Source of the DNA: Solibacillus isronensis
Lineage (GTDB): Bacteria; Bacillota; Bacilli; Bacillales_A; Planococcaceae
Length of the DNA stretch: 64,000 nucleotides
Assembly: GCF_900168685.1 (NCBI RefSeq)
Contig: NZ_FVZN01000012.1
Location: 283,344 to 347,343 of the forward strand
Direction: 5' to 3'
In this document: positions 18,376-26,469 of the stretch, piece by piece
How the letters are laid out: each line of letters opens with the position of its first letter
Position numbering within the stretch: the stretch's first letter is position 1
Notes under the pieces: generated by a model
The model's database searches: none
Seen by the model: only the letters and a program-made list of their open reading frames with translations
What the model was told of the DNA's origin: nothing
Program-made: the position numbers and the translations under genes

Positions 18376-19322
18376 TATACTCGTTCCTTTTCTTTGAAAG
18401 TTAATTCTTCTAAATAACGTTCTGTATCTAAGGCTGCCATACATCCTGTACCCGCTGCTGTAATAGCTTGACGGTATTTGTTATCCTGCACATCACCACA
18501 TGCAAAAACACCCTCAACATTCGTTGCCATTGAACCAGGTGTCACTTGAATATATCCTTGTTCATCTGTATCAATTTGACCTTCTAAAAATCCTGTATTC
18601 GGTGTATGACCAATGGCTAGGAAAATCCCATCTGTTTCAACTATTTCAACTTCACCTGTTTCATTATTTTGCACTTTTAAACCGGTAACATGCATGCCAT
18701 TATCTAAAACTTCTAGAGGCGTTTTATTTAATGCCCATGAAATTTTTTCATTATCTTTTGCACGTTGTTGCATAATTTTAGATGCACGTAATTCATTACG
18801 ACGATTAACAACGATGACTTCACTTGCAAATTTGCTTAAAAACATCGCTTCTTCCATCGCTGAATCGCCTCCACCAACGATGATGACACGTTTCCCTCTA
18901 AAGAAGAAACCATCACACGTTGCACACGTACTAACACCACGACTTACATTGTCCTTTTCACCAGGAATACCTAAAAATTTCGCTGATGCGCCTGTTGATA
19001 GGATTAAACTATCCGTGACAACTTCACCAAAGCCCTCTACTTGTAAAACAAATGGCTTTTTTGATAAATCAACTGAAGTGACCCATCCGTTCATAAATTC
19101 TGCACCAAATCGCTGTGCTTGTTGTTTCATATTATTTGTTAACTCTGCACCATCAATTCCTTCAATGAAACCAGGGAAGTTTTCAATTTCTGTAGTGAGA
19201 GTTAATTGCCCACCAGGTTGAATACCTTCAATTATTAATGGCTCCATATTAGCACGAGCTAAGTAAATAGCAGCTGTAGCTCCAGCTGGTCCTGTACCTA
19301 AAATGACTACTTTCCTTCTCAA
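18375..19322 (-). CDS. trxB: Thioredoxin reductase
   Basis: 315-aa flavoenzyme: FAD site GTGPAGATAAIYLARA, redox site CATCDGFFFRG, NADPH site VVGGGDSAMEEA, and the second FAD motif GVFACGDV. It reduces thioredoxin with NADPH and so feeds ArsC and possibly BdbC/ResA-type partners. It starts at TTG with TTGGAGG about 9 nt upstream. First gene of the two-gene unit, likely co-regulated with arsR through the shared box. Confidence 0.95.
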   Translation of the reverse strand: MRRKVVILGTGPAGATAAIYLARANMEPLIIEGIQPGGQLTLTTEIENFPGFIEGIDGAELTNNMKQQAQRFGAEFMNGWVTSVDLSKKPFVLQVEGFGEVVTDSLILSTGASAKFLGIPGEKDNVSRGVSTCATCDGFFFRGKRVIIVGGGDSAMEEAMFLSKFASEVIVVNRRNELRASKIMQQRAKDNEKISWALNKTPLEVLDNGMHVTGLKVQNNETGEVEIVETDGIFLAIGHTPNTGFLEGQIDTDEQGYIQVTPGSMATNVEGVFACGDVQDNKYRQAITAAGTGCMAALDTERYLEELTFKEKERV

Positions 19323-19380
19323 AACAAATAACCTCCAAACATAAGTGAATACTTATATATTTTTGAAAATAAAACATCGC

Positions 19381-19405
19381 TACATAACGATATACTTATA
19401 TTATG
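19381..19405 (-). promoter_or_regulatory. Putative ArsR operator before trxB
   Basis: ATAACGATATACTTATATTAT differs at one base from the box before arsR. The remainder of 19406-19683 shows no gene. Confidence 0.6.
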
Positions 19406-19683
19406 TTTAACTAACCGTTTTTGCAACCATTATAATTTGATTTACAAAATCTTAATAAAATTATAAGGGAGATAGCTCTTGTTTAAAGGATTAAATTTTA
19501 TCTAATCATACTGTATATTGAGACTTTTGTTTCCGCCATGATAAAGGGAACAATAGATTTAAGACAGTTCATGTTCTTATATTACATTAGGATATGCTAA
19601 AATTAATTGATAATATTTTAATGTTATGATAACATTATATAAATGGTATATATTAACTTATTATGAGAAAGTGGTGATTAAAT

Positions 19684-20706
19684 ATGATGAATTATTTAGG
19701 TTCTCTTTTAACAGGTGCACAACAATATTTAACGCATCGTAAATCTAAAGGGTTGGGAATCTTAGCATTTGTTTTAATTTTTGCCTTGTTAGTTGTATGG
19801 GAAGATTGGTTTAAACCAATTATGGATTTCACTGGCATAACAGATTTTGCACACGCGATTGGTTTAGTTCAACCGACTGCTGTTATGACGTTCTTTGTCA
19901 GTTATCTATTATTAGCTGTTGTCCTATATATACTTTGCATTGTTATATTCTTTGTTCCATTAGTACAAACAATTTTCTTAATGCTTCCTCAACCTATTCA
20001 AATCATCATTTTTGCTCCAGTGATCATTGTTGGGTTAATTATAAATTATTTATTAACTGTAAGTGGCTTAAAGAAAAAACCGGTACCAGAGTATAGCGAA
20101 TCTGAAATGCAATTGCGTAAAATGCTAAGTACATTAAATTATAGTGGAGACACTTACCCTACATTACCAATAGTGTCAGCTGCAGACATCGACACTCATC
20201 GCTATAATGAATATCAAACATTAACTAAAGCAGAACAAACTGAATTTAATAAACACGACAAGTACACTTATAAACCAAACGGTATGATTTTATTTATGCG
20301 TAACCAATCTAAAGCACTTACGCTGGAACAAGTAGAAAAGCGTTTCCGTAATGCTAGTTTTGTACCACATCTTCCTGAACATTTTGTCGTAGCATTTCAC
20401 AAAGAGCGTCGTTTATGGGCTATATTAACGAAACTAAATTATGGCTTAGGTGAAAATGAAGTAATTTACCAGCTGTTTTTGCCAGAATGGATGGTACAAA
20501 ACAAATCGTATGAAATTCTGATTGATTTAAAGACTCATTCCTATACAAACCGCCAGCAGGTTACAGGTATTGCATCTCTAGATGAATTTACTGATTATCA
20601 CACGTTTAAAGGACCTCAATTCGAGGCAGCACTTAATCATATTGGCCAATGGAAGATGCAAGAAGTAATACGCCAGGTACAACTTGAAGTTACAAAACAA
20701 GAATAG
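19684..20706 (+). CDS. Unknown multi-pass membrane protein
   Basis: 340 aa, not recognised. The N-terminal 140 residues hold three or four membrane helices (about 24-45, 64-100 and 105-130). The C-terminal 190 residues are hydrophilic and probably cytoplasmic, with no motif I can name. ATG-ATG start with AAAGTGGTGA upstream. It is followed by an unrelated DNA-binding-like gene on the same strand. Codon use and AT content resemble the neighbours. Function unknown. Confidence 0.65.
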   Translation: MMNYLGSLLTGAQQYLTHRKSKGLGILAFVLIFALLVVWEDWFKPIMDFTGITDFAHAIGLVQPTAVMTFFVSYLLLAVVLYILCIVIFFVPLVQTIFLMLPQPIQIIIFAPVIIVGLIINYLLTVSGLKKKPVPEYSESEMQLRKMLSTLNYSGDTYPTLPIVSAADIDTHRYNEYQTLTKAEQTEFNKHDKYTYKPNGMILFMRNQSKALTLEQVEKRFRNASFVPHLPEHFVVAFHKERRLWAILTKLNYGLGENEVIYQLFLPEWMVQNKSYEILIDLKTHSYTNRQQVTGIASLDEFTDYHTFKGPQFEAALNHIGQWKMQEVIRQVQLEVTKQE

Positions 20707-20825
20707 CTTTTATCATTAGGTGGATGGTGATATAGTGGTTTTTAAGGATGTTTGTAATGGAAGCATAGTATATCGTGCTACAACCATTCTTCTAATACCG
20801 TCGTAAGCAGTAAAGGAGGGGTTTT

Positions 20826-21380
20826 TTGATTCAGAAACTAGAACCTCATAAAGAACATTTAACAACAGTCGCACATTGGAACACGTACCGCAAAGAAAAT
20901 CCACAATACGATCTTCCTTCTGCGCATACGCTAATTCGACATTTTGGAACTTGGCAAAATGTAAAAAGCAATATGGGGTTAGTTACTCCAGTTACGTATA
21001 CGGATATACGACAGTATAATGAAACTGAATTATTAGGTATTTTGAAACCTCATTCAAGTTATTTAGCACATACTAGGAGTCAGTGGGATGCATATATAGG
21101 AGAGAGTGAAGAAATCTTACCAACGTCTGCTTCATTAATTACATACTTTGGTACTTGGAATCGTTTAAAGGAACAACTTGGTTTATCTACAGCTCCGGAT
21201 CATCGACCACCTTTGTATTCTAAAGAAGATATAATCAGTATTGTAAAGAAGTATATGCCGATTTCATTATCCCCACGTAAATGGGAAAACTTCCGTAAAC
21301 AACAAGATTTTGATTTACCATCTGCGCAAACAATAAATAAATATTTATCGAAAGATGAAAAGGAACAGCTAAAGAAATAA
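20826..21380 (+). CDS. Small protein of three helical repeats (homing-endonuclease-associated-repeat-like)
   Basis: 184 aa composed of three copies of a 55-60-residue unit, each with LPSA/LPTSA-(T/S)LI--FGTW: DLPSAHTLIRHFGTWQNVKS, ILPTSASLITYFGTWNRLKE and DLPSAQTINKYLSKDEKEQ. The pattern P-(S/T)-A-x-x-I-x-x-x-F-G-(S/T)-W is that of repeats seen next to HNH/homing endonucleases, which bind DNA. No nuclease domain is present. TTG start after AAAGGAGGGG. A strong terminator follows. DNA binding is an inference from the repeats. Confidence 0.65.
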   Translation: MIQKLEPHKEHLTTVAHWNTYRKENPQYDLPSAHTLIRHFGTWQNVKSNMGLVTPVTYTDIRQYNETELLGILKPHSSYLAHTRSQWDAYIGESEEILPTSASLITYFGTWNRLKEQLGLSTAPDHRPPLYSKEDIISIVKKYMPISLSPRKWENFRKQQDFDLPSAQTINKYLSKDEKEQLKK

Positions 21381-21381
21381 T

Positions 21382-21425
21382 AAAAGGAAAAACCTCATTT
21401 AATTAAAAATGAGGTTTTTCCTTTT
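21382..21425. terminator. Strong intrinsic terminator
   Basis: Nineteen-bp perfect arms AAAAGGAAAAACCTCATTT / AAATGAGGTTTTTCCTTTT with a 6-nt loop. Confidence 0.85.
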
Positions 21426-21613
21426 ACTTTCTACTCTTTATCTTCTATTGAGCTATGCAATTACAAATTATTAGAGTAAGTATTTATTGATAAAGAGGTG
21501 TGTTTTTTACACTAAAATCGCAAATAAATCTAATTTTTACCTTAATGGTAATGGAGATCCAGTCCCCTAAATAATGTTTACAAGTAAACAATAACACACA
21601 TATTTACATATTT

Positions 21614-21675
21614 CAATTATTACATAGTAAAATGTTTTAATAATTACATAATAAAATGGTTTAATAATTACATGG
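21614..21675. repeat. Short AT-rich tandem repeat
   Basis: Two and a half imperfect copies of about 25 bp with the core AATTACATAATAAAATGGTTT, just downstream of the MazF-like gene. The rest of 21426-21700 shows no gene. Confidence 0.5.
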
Positions 21676-21700
21676 AGATATGTTTCAAAATATTACTAAC

Positions 21701-22522
21701 TTATTTTACTTCTTCAAGCTGTTTTTTTAATGCAGCATTCTCATTTTGTATTTCCTCATATAAAGAATGTAAGTTAACGTTAATAGCCTCTAATTCTTCT
21801 TTTTCTGAAAGTAAAGTACCATATTCTACTTGTAAAGTATCATATTCCATTTGTAATTTTTCTTTATCTTTCTTCATTTCCTGTATAACTGAGGCACCAA
21901 AGATATAAATGAGTGATTCTTTCATTTCTTTTTGAGCATGGTTGTCCGTTATTTTTTGGTTTACAATTCTCTCACCAGTACGGTTTGTTTTTTTCCTAGT
22001 GTATAAACTTAATACACGAGCTTTAGAAATATACCTTGTTTGTTCTAACTTAATAGTTGAATTTTTAACCATATAACCTAAAGGTAAGGCATTCTTAGGT
22101 AACTTATAGTGTGTTTTTACTGTACCAGCATTCGCGTATACAGTCGGATTAGATGTAATAGGAGCTATAAATAACCCCGTGTTAGTATCTTTTAAAACCA
22201 CCGCTGGATGATCATAAGTCAGTTCATTTGTAAAACCCCCAAAAAAATCGACTTTTATAATCTCTCCAAACTGATAGGTTCTATGAATCAAACTAAGGTT
22301 AGCTTTTTTACCACTATTTTGATTAATATAGTTAGAGAATCCTATCAGCCAATTTATACCCTTTTCGGCATTCCAACTTGCAAATTGCTGAGTAAGAATA
22401 AATTGTCTATAATACAACTCCGACTGAATTTCAGGATAGTCAGTTACATTTTTGCCGTGGCAATTACGTACATTCGTACTATCATATTCCAATAATGTTT
22501 TAAATAAAGAACGATTTAGCAT
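21701..22522 (-). CDS. MazF/PemK-like protein with C-terminal coiled coil
   Basis: 273 aa. Residues about 75-190 fit the PemK/MazF beta-barrel (FGEIIKVDFFGGFTNELTYD, HPAVVLKD, FIAPITSNPTV, QTRYISKARVL). Classical MazF is about 115 aa and starts at the barrel; here there are 75 extra N-terminal residues and an 85-residue coiled-coil tail (KEKLQMEYDTLQVEYGTLLS ...). MazF-type proteins are mRNA-cleaving toxins, but the catalytic arginine cannot be assigned by eye. AAGGTGA precedes the ATG. The gene for an XRE-family protein lies 100 bp upstream with a terminator between them. Confidence 0.7.
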   Translation of the reverse strand: MLNRSLFKTLLEYDSTNVRNCHGKNVTDYPEIQSELYYRQFILTQQFASWNAEKGINWLIGFSNYINQNSGKKANLSLIHRTYQFGEIIKVDFFGGFTNELTYDHPAVVLKDTNTGLFIAPITSNPTVYANAGTVKTHYKLPKNALPLGYMVKNSTIKLEQTRYISKARVLSLYTRKKTNRTGERIVNQKITDNHAQKEMKESLIYIFGASVIQEMKKDKEKLQMEYDTLQVEYGTLLSEKEELEAINVNLHSLYEEIQNENAALKKQLEEVK

Positions 22523-22548
22523 GGATTGTCACCTTCTTAAAAAAAATT

Positions 22549-22577
22549 GCCATTCTACAATTAATATGTAGAATGGC
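22549..22577 (-). terminator. Terminator/attenuator between the XRE gene and the MazF-like gene
   Basis: Perfect 11-bp arms GCCATTCTACA / TGTAGAATGGC with a 7-nt loop, followed on the minus strand by AATTTTTTTT. It sits 27 nt before the MazF-like start codon. Confidence 0.75.
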
Positions 22578-22621
22578 CTACATCTAATTATACAATAATT
22601 AACATAAAAGGACAAAAAACA

Positions 22622-22888
22622 TCAAACATTATTTAATTCTTCATATTCAATTGTTGAAGAATTAATAAAAGCAGCTACATCGTTTATATCTGCTCTAAAA
22701 TAATTTAATAATCGAAATAACGTTACTATAGATATATCATGAACTACACCTTGTTCAATTTGTGAAATAAGACTTTGTGATAGTTTGCTAGCTTTTGATA
22801 ACTCTTTTTGTGATACGTTATTCATTTTTCGATTGAGTTTTAACCAATCTCCAAGAGTAGATACGCTTTCTTCAGTCGTAGGTAGCAT
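22622..22888 (-). CDS. XRE-family HTH regulator, possible antitoxin
   Basis: 88 aa. A Cro/C1-type helix-turn-helix spans about residues 12-65 (LGDWLKLNRKMNNVSQKELS, KASKLSQSLISQIEQG). The short acidic tail IEYEELNNV could contact a partner. It starts at ATG with AAAGGTGGTG upstream. The next gene downstream encodes the MazF-like protein, so an antitoxin/regulator role is plausible but inferred only from position. Confidence 0.75.
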   Translation of the reverse strand: MLPTTEESVSTLGDWLKLNRKMNNVSQKELSKASKLSQSLISQIEQGVVHDISIVTLFRLLNYFRADINDVAAFINSSTIEYEELNNV

Positions 22889-22908
22889 AATGAATCACCA
22901 CCTTTTCT

Positions 22909-23061
22909 TTAATAGCGAATTAATCGCATTGTTATTTTATTATCAAAAAGACCGAGTATCGTATCTTTTTCACTAATTATTACACCAATAATAAGTGCTA
23001 AGATGACAGTAGCAATAATTAAATAGGTTAAATCAATTGACTCATTTTCTACAGATGCCAT
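22909..23061 (-). CDS. Small single-pass membrane protein (50 aa)
   Basis: MASVENESIDLTYLIIATVI, then LALIIGVIISEKDTILGLFD and a basic end. One long hydrophobic helix after an acidic N-terminus. GAAAGGAG lies about 9 nt before the ATG and it follows the pilin-like gene by 18 nt in the same direction, so it probably belongs to that Tad-like cluster. Confidence 0.55.
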   Translation of the reverse strand: MASVENESIDLTYLIIATVILALIIGVIISEKDTILGLFDNKITMRLIRY

Positions 23062-23079
23062 ACGATATCTATCTCCTTT

Positions 23080-23436
23080 CTACCGAACAAGCGAGGTAGC
23101 TTGCCCTTGAAAATTCAATGAAATAATATCCCAATCGAAAAATAACGGTTGTATATTCATCGTGTACGTGTAAACGACATTTTCAAAGATTTGTACTTTG
23201 TCTGTCGGCGCAGTTGTTAATACAAATCTACCATTGTAATTAGTAGAAGAGTATTCATTGATAAGAGTAATCGCTTCAGCGGTAAGTCCACCATGGCGTT
23301 CAATCTGCAAATTGGCATACTGTTGAAAGTCGTTTTTTTCACCCATCTGGATTAATGCCACTGAAAAAGTTACAATGATTATCACCATTAGAACTGTAAT
23401 TTTTATTTTCATTAACATGGCCTGATGTAACTCCAT
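23080..23436 (-). CDS. Pilin-like or TadE-like membrane-anchored protein
   Basis: 118 aa with a short basic N-terminus, one helix (about residues 9-30, KIKITVLMVIIIVTFSVALI) and an extracytoplasmic domain containing IERHGGLTAEAITLINEYS. Size and layout resemble minor pilins or TadE-like subunits. GAGGAGGG precedes the ATG. It is downstream of a type II secretion F-domain protein, supporting a pilus/secretion role, which remains inference. Confidence 0.55.
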   Translation of the reverse strand: MELHQAMLMKIKITVLMVIIIVTFSVALIQMGEKNDFQQYANLQIERHGGLTAEAITLINEYSSTNYNGRFVLTTAPTDKVQIFENVVYTYTMNIQPLFFDWDIISLNFQGQATSLVR

Positions 23437-23463
23437 TAAGAACCCTCCTCTTTATTTATCTAT

Positions 23464-24191
23464 TTATTTATCTAATGAAGAAAAATTTCCTATTTGTGAA
23501 CCTATATCGATAAACATACCAACAAAGAACCCAAGTAAGACAACAAGAATAGATGCAGTAAATAGAGTCGGGATATGCCTAAATTTACGCAATTTGTATT
23601 GTATAACTACATCTATATTTTTCATTAATGCATCATTCGCAATCTGTACAAGCTCATCAATTACTGAAATATCATTCGTTGAGTGTTGATAATCGTATAA
23701 CGACGTCATGAAAGAAATAGCAAAATCACTATCGCCCATTCGTTTAGCAAAAGCAATGAACGGTGCTATGTCCGTAGGATTGGCAACCATTTCTGACATT
23801 AAATGATATAATTCTTTCTGCATTGGCTCTTTTAACCGAGGCATTACTTTATTAAATATTGCATATAACGGAGCATTGCCTCCATTTTTCTTTAAGTATG
23901 GACCAATAAGGCGTGCAAATTTACTAAATTGCAATTCCTGTTCAAATGAGAATAGAATATATTTATTTTTCATTTGTTTGAAACCATTGTAATAAATCAC
24001 ACCACTCAACCCTACCGCTATTACCAGTAACCAAATTGATTTAACCATAAAATATGTTGCCGAAAATATAAATAGTGTTGCTAGAGTCTGAAGGTTCGCA
24101 TAAAGCGATACATTACCTTATCAGTTGCGCCCATTTCTATTAGCATAGATTTATACGACTGTTCCATTAATAGATCGTAAATCTTTTTCAA
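23464..24191 (-). pseudogene. TadB/TadC-like (type II secretion F-domain) protein, frameshifted near its N-terminus
   Basis: The long frame (24048 to 23464, 194 aa) has membrane helices at each end and a cytoplasmic four-helix F-domain (RLIGPYLKKNGGNAPLYAIF; MSEMVANPTDIAPFIAFAKR), as in Tad platform proteins. Its ATG has no ribosome-binding site. Upstream, a TTG frame with GGAGG (24191) codes 36 residues (MKKIYDLLMEQSYKSMLIEM ...) and stops at 24081 exactly where the other frame continues LATLFIFSATYFMVKSIW. A one- or two-base change therefore split one gene of about 240 codons. Confidence 0.65.
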
Positions 24192-24276
24192 TTAACGCAC
24201 CTCCGTGTCCACGCACTACTAATGCCAGCAATACTGCTCGCCCGTCCGTTTCGACTTCAATTACAGTGTTTATGCT

Positions 24277-24453
24277 TTATGCCCCCTTCTTTTTAATTGC
24301 CGAGTGCTGAAATTTGGTTAGCGTTACTTCCTCACAATCAGTCTTTGAAACTTCTAACGGAGTGCTAGAATCTTTTACTAGAATAATATAATGTGAGTCT
24401 GTTTCATTTTGTACAATACCAACTCGCTTTTGATTGAGGACTACATATTACAT
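24277..24453 (-). pseudogene. Small gene with a stop at codon 2
   Basis: AGGAGG lies 7 nt before ATG (24451-24453), but the next codon is TAA (24448-24450). The same frame is then open for 56 codons (YVVLNQKRVGIVQNETDSHY ... IKKKGA) to a TAA at 24277. No alternative start exists near the beginning. It looks like a gene silenced by a single nonsense change. The next stretch (24151-24273) is another open frame without a proper start. Confidence 0.45.
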
Positions 24454-24553
24454 GTTTGTTCCTCCTATAACTTTCATTTCTAGCTGAAGTATAGGTAACA
24501 AGTTAGTGGAGTGCAAAAAACGTCATACGCTTTCGAAATGGCCCTATATCACA

Positions 24554-25192
24554 TCATTTGAAGTTATCATTCCAGCGATTAATAACAAAGTTGCTGATAG
24601 CTTCTTTTGCTTTGCTTATTGGGGCTTTGGTTTCTTCTACTATGTACGATACAACCCCTGCAAGCGTAACCTTTTCCCCATATTCAATGCCTTGATTTAC
24701 ATAGTGTAGCAAGCTTTCTAAACTTCGCATTTCATTAGGTGTTAGGTGTGATTTTAAATGCTTTTTGACGTAATTATTTACAAAATCAAAATCATGCATG
24801 CTCTTTTCAATGAGGATTGCACAGGCTCTTGATACGGAAACGTCTAATGCAAATGCAAGAGCTGATACCATTTCATAAGTATGTTGCCTTAATCGAATAG
24901 TGATCCGTTCATGAATGCCGTCCTCACGTTTCGCTATTCGTGGATTGTCGGTGCTGCCGCGCTTAATCGTATTTTCAATTAAAATATCTCGACGGAAATG
25001 AATGGATAAGCTATCGATTATTTTCTTATTCTTGACAGCGTGTTCAATCATGTTTGCGCCAACATCCTTAATGGGATTGTCTGTTATGTCAGCCATCCGA
25101 CAAACACTTTCTCTTAAAGGTAGTTTAATAGTTGGCTTTACATCACGTTTAGCATCACTTCTTTTCTTCCTGTGCCCTACTGTTGTACTCAA
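24554..25192 (-). CDS. Basic protein with a ribbon-helix-helix-like segment, possible plasmid-function protein
   Basis: 212 aa, not recognised with certainty. The N-terminus is very basic (GHRKKRSDAKRDVKPTIKLP). The middle HERITIRLRQHTYEMVSALA, followed by FALDVSVSRACAILIEKSM, has the strand-helix-helix pattern of CopG/Arc proteins. The TTG at 25190-25192 is chosen because TAGGAGG lies 8 nt before it; the ATG seven codons earlier overlaps that site. The GC-varied 390-bp region upstream with direct repeats could be a replication or partition site, making this a candidate Rep/Par-accessory protein. This is inference only. Confidence 0.55.
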   Translation of the reverse strand: MSTTVGHRKKRSDAKRDVKPTIKLPLRESVCRMADITDNPIKDVGANMIEHAVKNKKIIDSLSIHFRRDILIENTIKRGSTDNPRIAKREDGIHERITIRLRQHTYEMVSALAFALDVSVSRACAILIEKSMHDFDFVNNYVKKHLKSHLTPNEMRSLESLLHYVNQGIEYGEKVTLAGVVSYIVEETKAPISKAKEAISNFVINRWNDNFK

Positions 25193-25225
25193 TATAATGC
25201 CTCCTAAATTCATATTTTTCTTTTA

Positions 25226-25490
25226 GAAACAGTCCTAGTGTCCCAAGGATAAATTTGTGGTTTTTTCGGTGGGGTAGAGGGTTTTCGCTCATTTGCTACT
25301 AAGGTATGTACGAGTAGTAGGGATTTATTACGGTATTTTTCGAGTTTGGCGCGGATTTTTTGCTTGGAAAGTGTCCCGGTGTTCTAATGCTATGACGGCA
25401 AATTGTGTGAATTAGCACTACTGGCATAAGCCCCCCGCTTCAAACAGCTTGAAGCGATATCTTATAGAAACTGTCCTACTGTCCTTAACT
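25226..25490. repeat. Pair of 25-bp direct repeats 240 bp apart
   Basis: AGAAACAGTCCTAGTGTCCC (25226) and AGAAACTGTCCTACTGTCCT (25466) begin two related 25-mers. Between them lie an inverted repeat GCTTCAA/TTGAAGC (about 25438-25456) and G-rich tracts. No gene is visible in 25193-25581. Confidence 0.5.
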
Positions 25491-25581
25491 TATTTCATAG
25501 TGTTTCTGTAAAGAGAAAAAAATTTTAATGTTGTATAAAAATTGGGTATTCCGTCAATGATTCTAGTAAGGTGGTGATTAT

Positions 25582-25689
25582 ATGAAACGAGAAGAAGCAG
25601 ACAAATTAGCGATTGCGATTATTGACCATAATCGTCGTATGGGATTACCGACTAAACCTAAAAAGAAAAATAAAGCTAAAAATAAATAA
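25582..25689 (+). CDS. 35-aa basic mini-protein
   Basis: MKREEADKLAIAIIDHNRRM, then GLPTKPKKKNKAKNK. AAGGTGGTGA precedes the ATG and an intrinsic terminator begins at the stop codon, so it looks like a genuine tiny gene. Amphipathic helix plus Lys-rich tail; function unknown. Confidence 0.5.
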   Translation: MKREEADKLAIAIIDHNRRMGLPTKPKKKNKAKNK

Positions 25690-25725
25690 AGGCTGTTGGC
25701 TTATCTATTTAGCCAAACAGCCTTT
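25689..25725 (+). terminator. Terminator of the 35-aa gene
   Basis: AAGGCTGTTGGCT / AGCCAAACAGCCTT arms with one bulge, followed by TTTTTTAT. Confidence 0.75.
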
Positions 25726-25812
25726 TTTATTATTCAGCATGCTATATTAAAATACTCGCCCAAATATTAGGATTACTATTCAGCAAACATTTCCTTATCA
25801 CCACGCGGCAAG

Positions 25813-25862
25813 TTAAAAGACACACGCTTACTCTTAATACCTGAGTAAATGTGTGTCTTTTA
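25813..25862 (-). terminator. Terminator downstream of the zinc-ribbon gene
   Basis: AAAAGACACAC / GTGTGTCTTTT arms; a T-run follows on either strand. It sits directly after the stop of the 77-aa gene. Confidence 0.65.
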
Positions 25863-25872
25863 TTTTGCCTTG

Positions 25873-26106
25873 CTATTGCTTGCTGTATGTTGGCTCACAG
25901 TGAATACAAACATCATCTTTATAATCAATGATATTTACGTCAGCTTCATGGAATGACTTGTTGCAAATCATACACATGATAGTGGTTTCCTCTAACATGT
26001 ATGGCGTTCCATTCGCTGTAATCACTTCTTGCACCAATGTATGTAGGTCTTTGTTTTCGAGTTGAACTGGTGAAACATATGCTAGTACCTGAAATTTATC
26101 TTTCAA
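25873..26106 (-). CDS. 77-aa protein with two CxxC knuckles
   Basis: The C-terminal half MCMICNKSFHEADVNIIDYK, then DDVCIHCEP, forms a likely zinc ribbon. The start is TTG (26104-26106), which shares bases with the TGA of the preceding 34-aa frame, suggesting translational coupling because no separate ribosome-binding site is present. Function unknown. Confidence 0.5.
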   Translation of the reverse strand: MKDKFQVLAYVSPVQLENKDLHTLVQEVITANGTPYMLEETTIMCMICNKSFHEADVNIIDYKDDVCIHCEPTYSKQ

Positions 26107-26207
26107 TCAGCATAGATATTTCCTCGATTTTCTGTTTGAAACGATTTACTAACCCAAATTAATCCCTCATGGTGTTCTAAAGTATCAGTGTTGTTATATA
26201 CAGTCAT
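26103..26207 (-). CDS. 34-aa leader-like frame upstream of the zinc-ribbon gene
   Basis: MTVYNNTDTLEHHEGLIWVS, then KSFQTENRGNIYAD. AAAAGGGGAA precedes the ATG at 26205-26207. The stop overlaps the next start, so it may serve as a coupling leader or be the true beginning of a frameshifted longer gene. Confidence 0.4.
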   Translation of the reverse strand: MTVYNNTDTLEHHEGLIWVSKSFQTENRGNIYAD

Positions 26208-26334
26208 CCTATATTCCCCTTTTAATAACATTAATGTTTATTTCTACTATCAACATATAGTATGGCCGGTTTAACTGCAAGAAAGGCAGCGGAATATAAA
26301 AAAGCCACGCAAATGCGCAGCTCGATTACTTCAA

Positions 26335-26427
26335 TTAATATCTACCTAAGAACGTTTCTCCTTCACTGAAGCCGTCATTGTCATAATAGTTGGCTCTTAT
26401 CCAGCCGTTAGATGTTAGTGTTGCTTG
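26335..26427 (-). pseudogene. C-terminal fragment of an unknown protein
   Basis: Open codons ATLTSNGWIRANYYDNDGFS, then EGETFLGRY and stop, with no start and a stop just upstream. The composition looks like real coding sequence cut off from its beginning. Nothing else is seen in 26208-26469. Confidence 0.3.
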
Positions 26428-26469
26428 AATCTAAACAAAAGATAAATCGATCTAAAGAATCGTGCAAAT

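Noticed and set aside
18613..19221. 202-aa plus-strand open frame
   Set aside because: Opposite strand of trxB, low-complexity residues, no ribosome-binding site.
20716..20825. 23-codon GTG frame before the repeat protein
   Set aside because: Very short, no recognisable product; more likely untranslated leader.
21614..21675. Possible CRISPR-like array
   Set aside because: Only two to three AT-rich imperfect units directly abutting without spacers; no cas genes.
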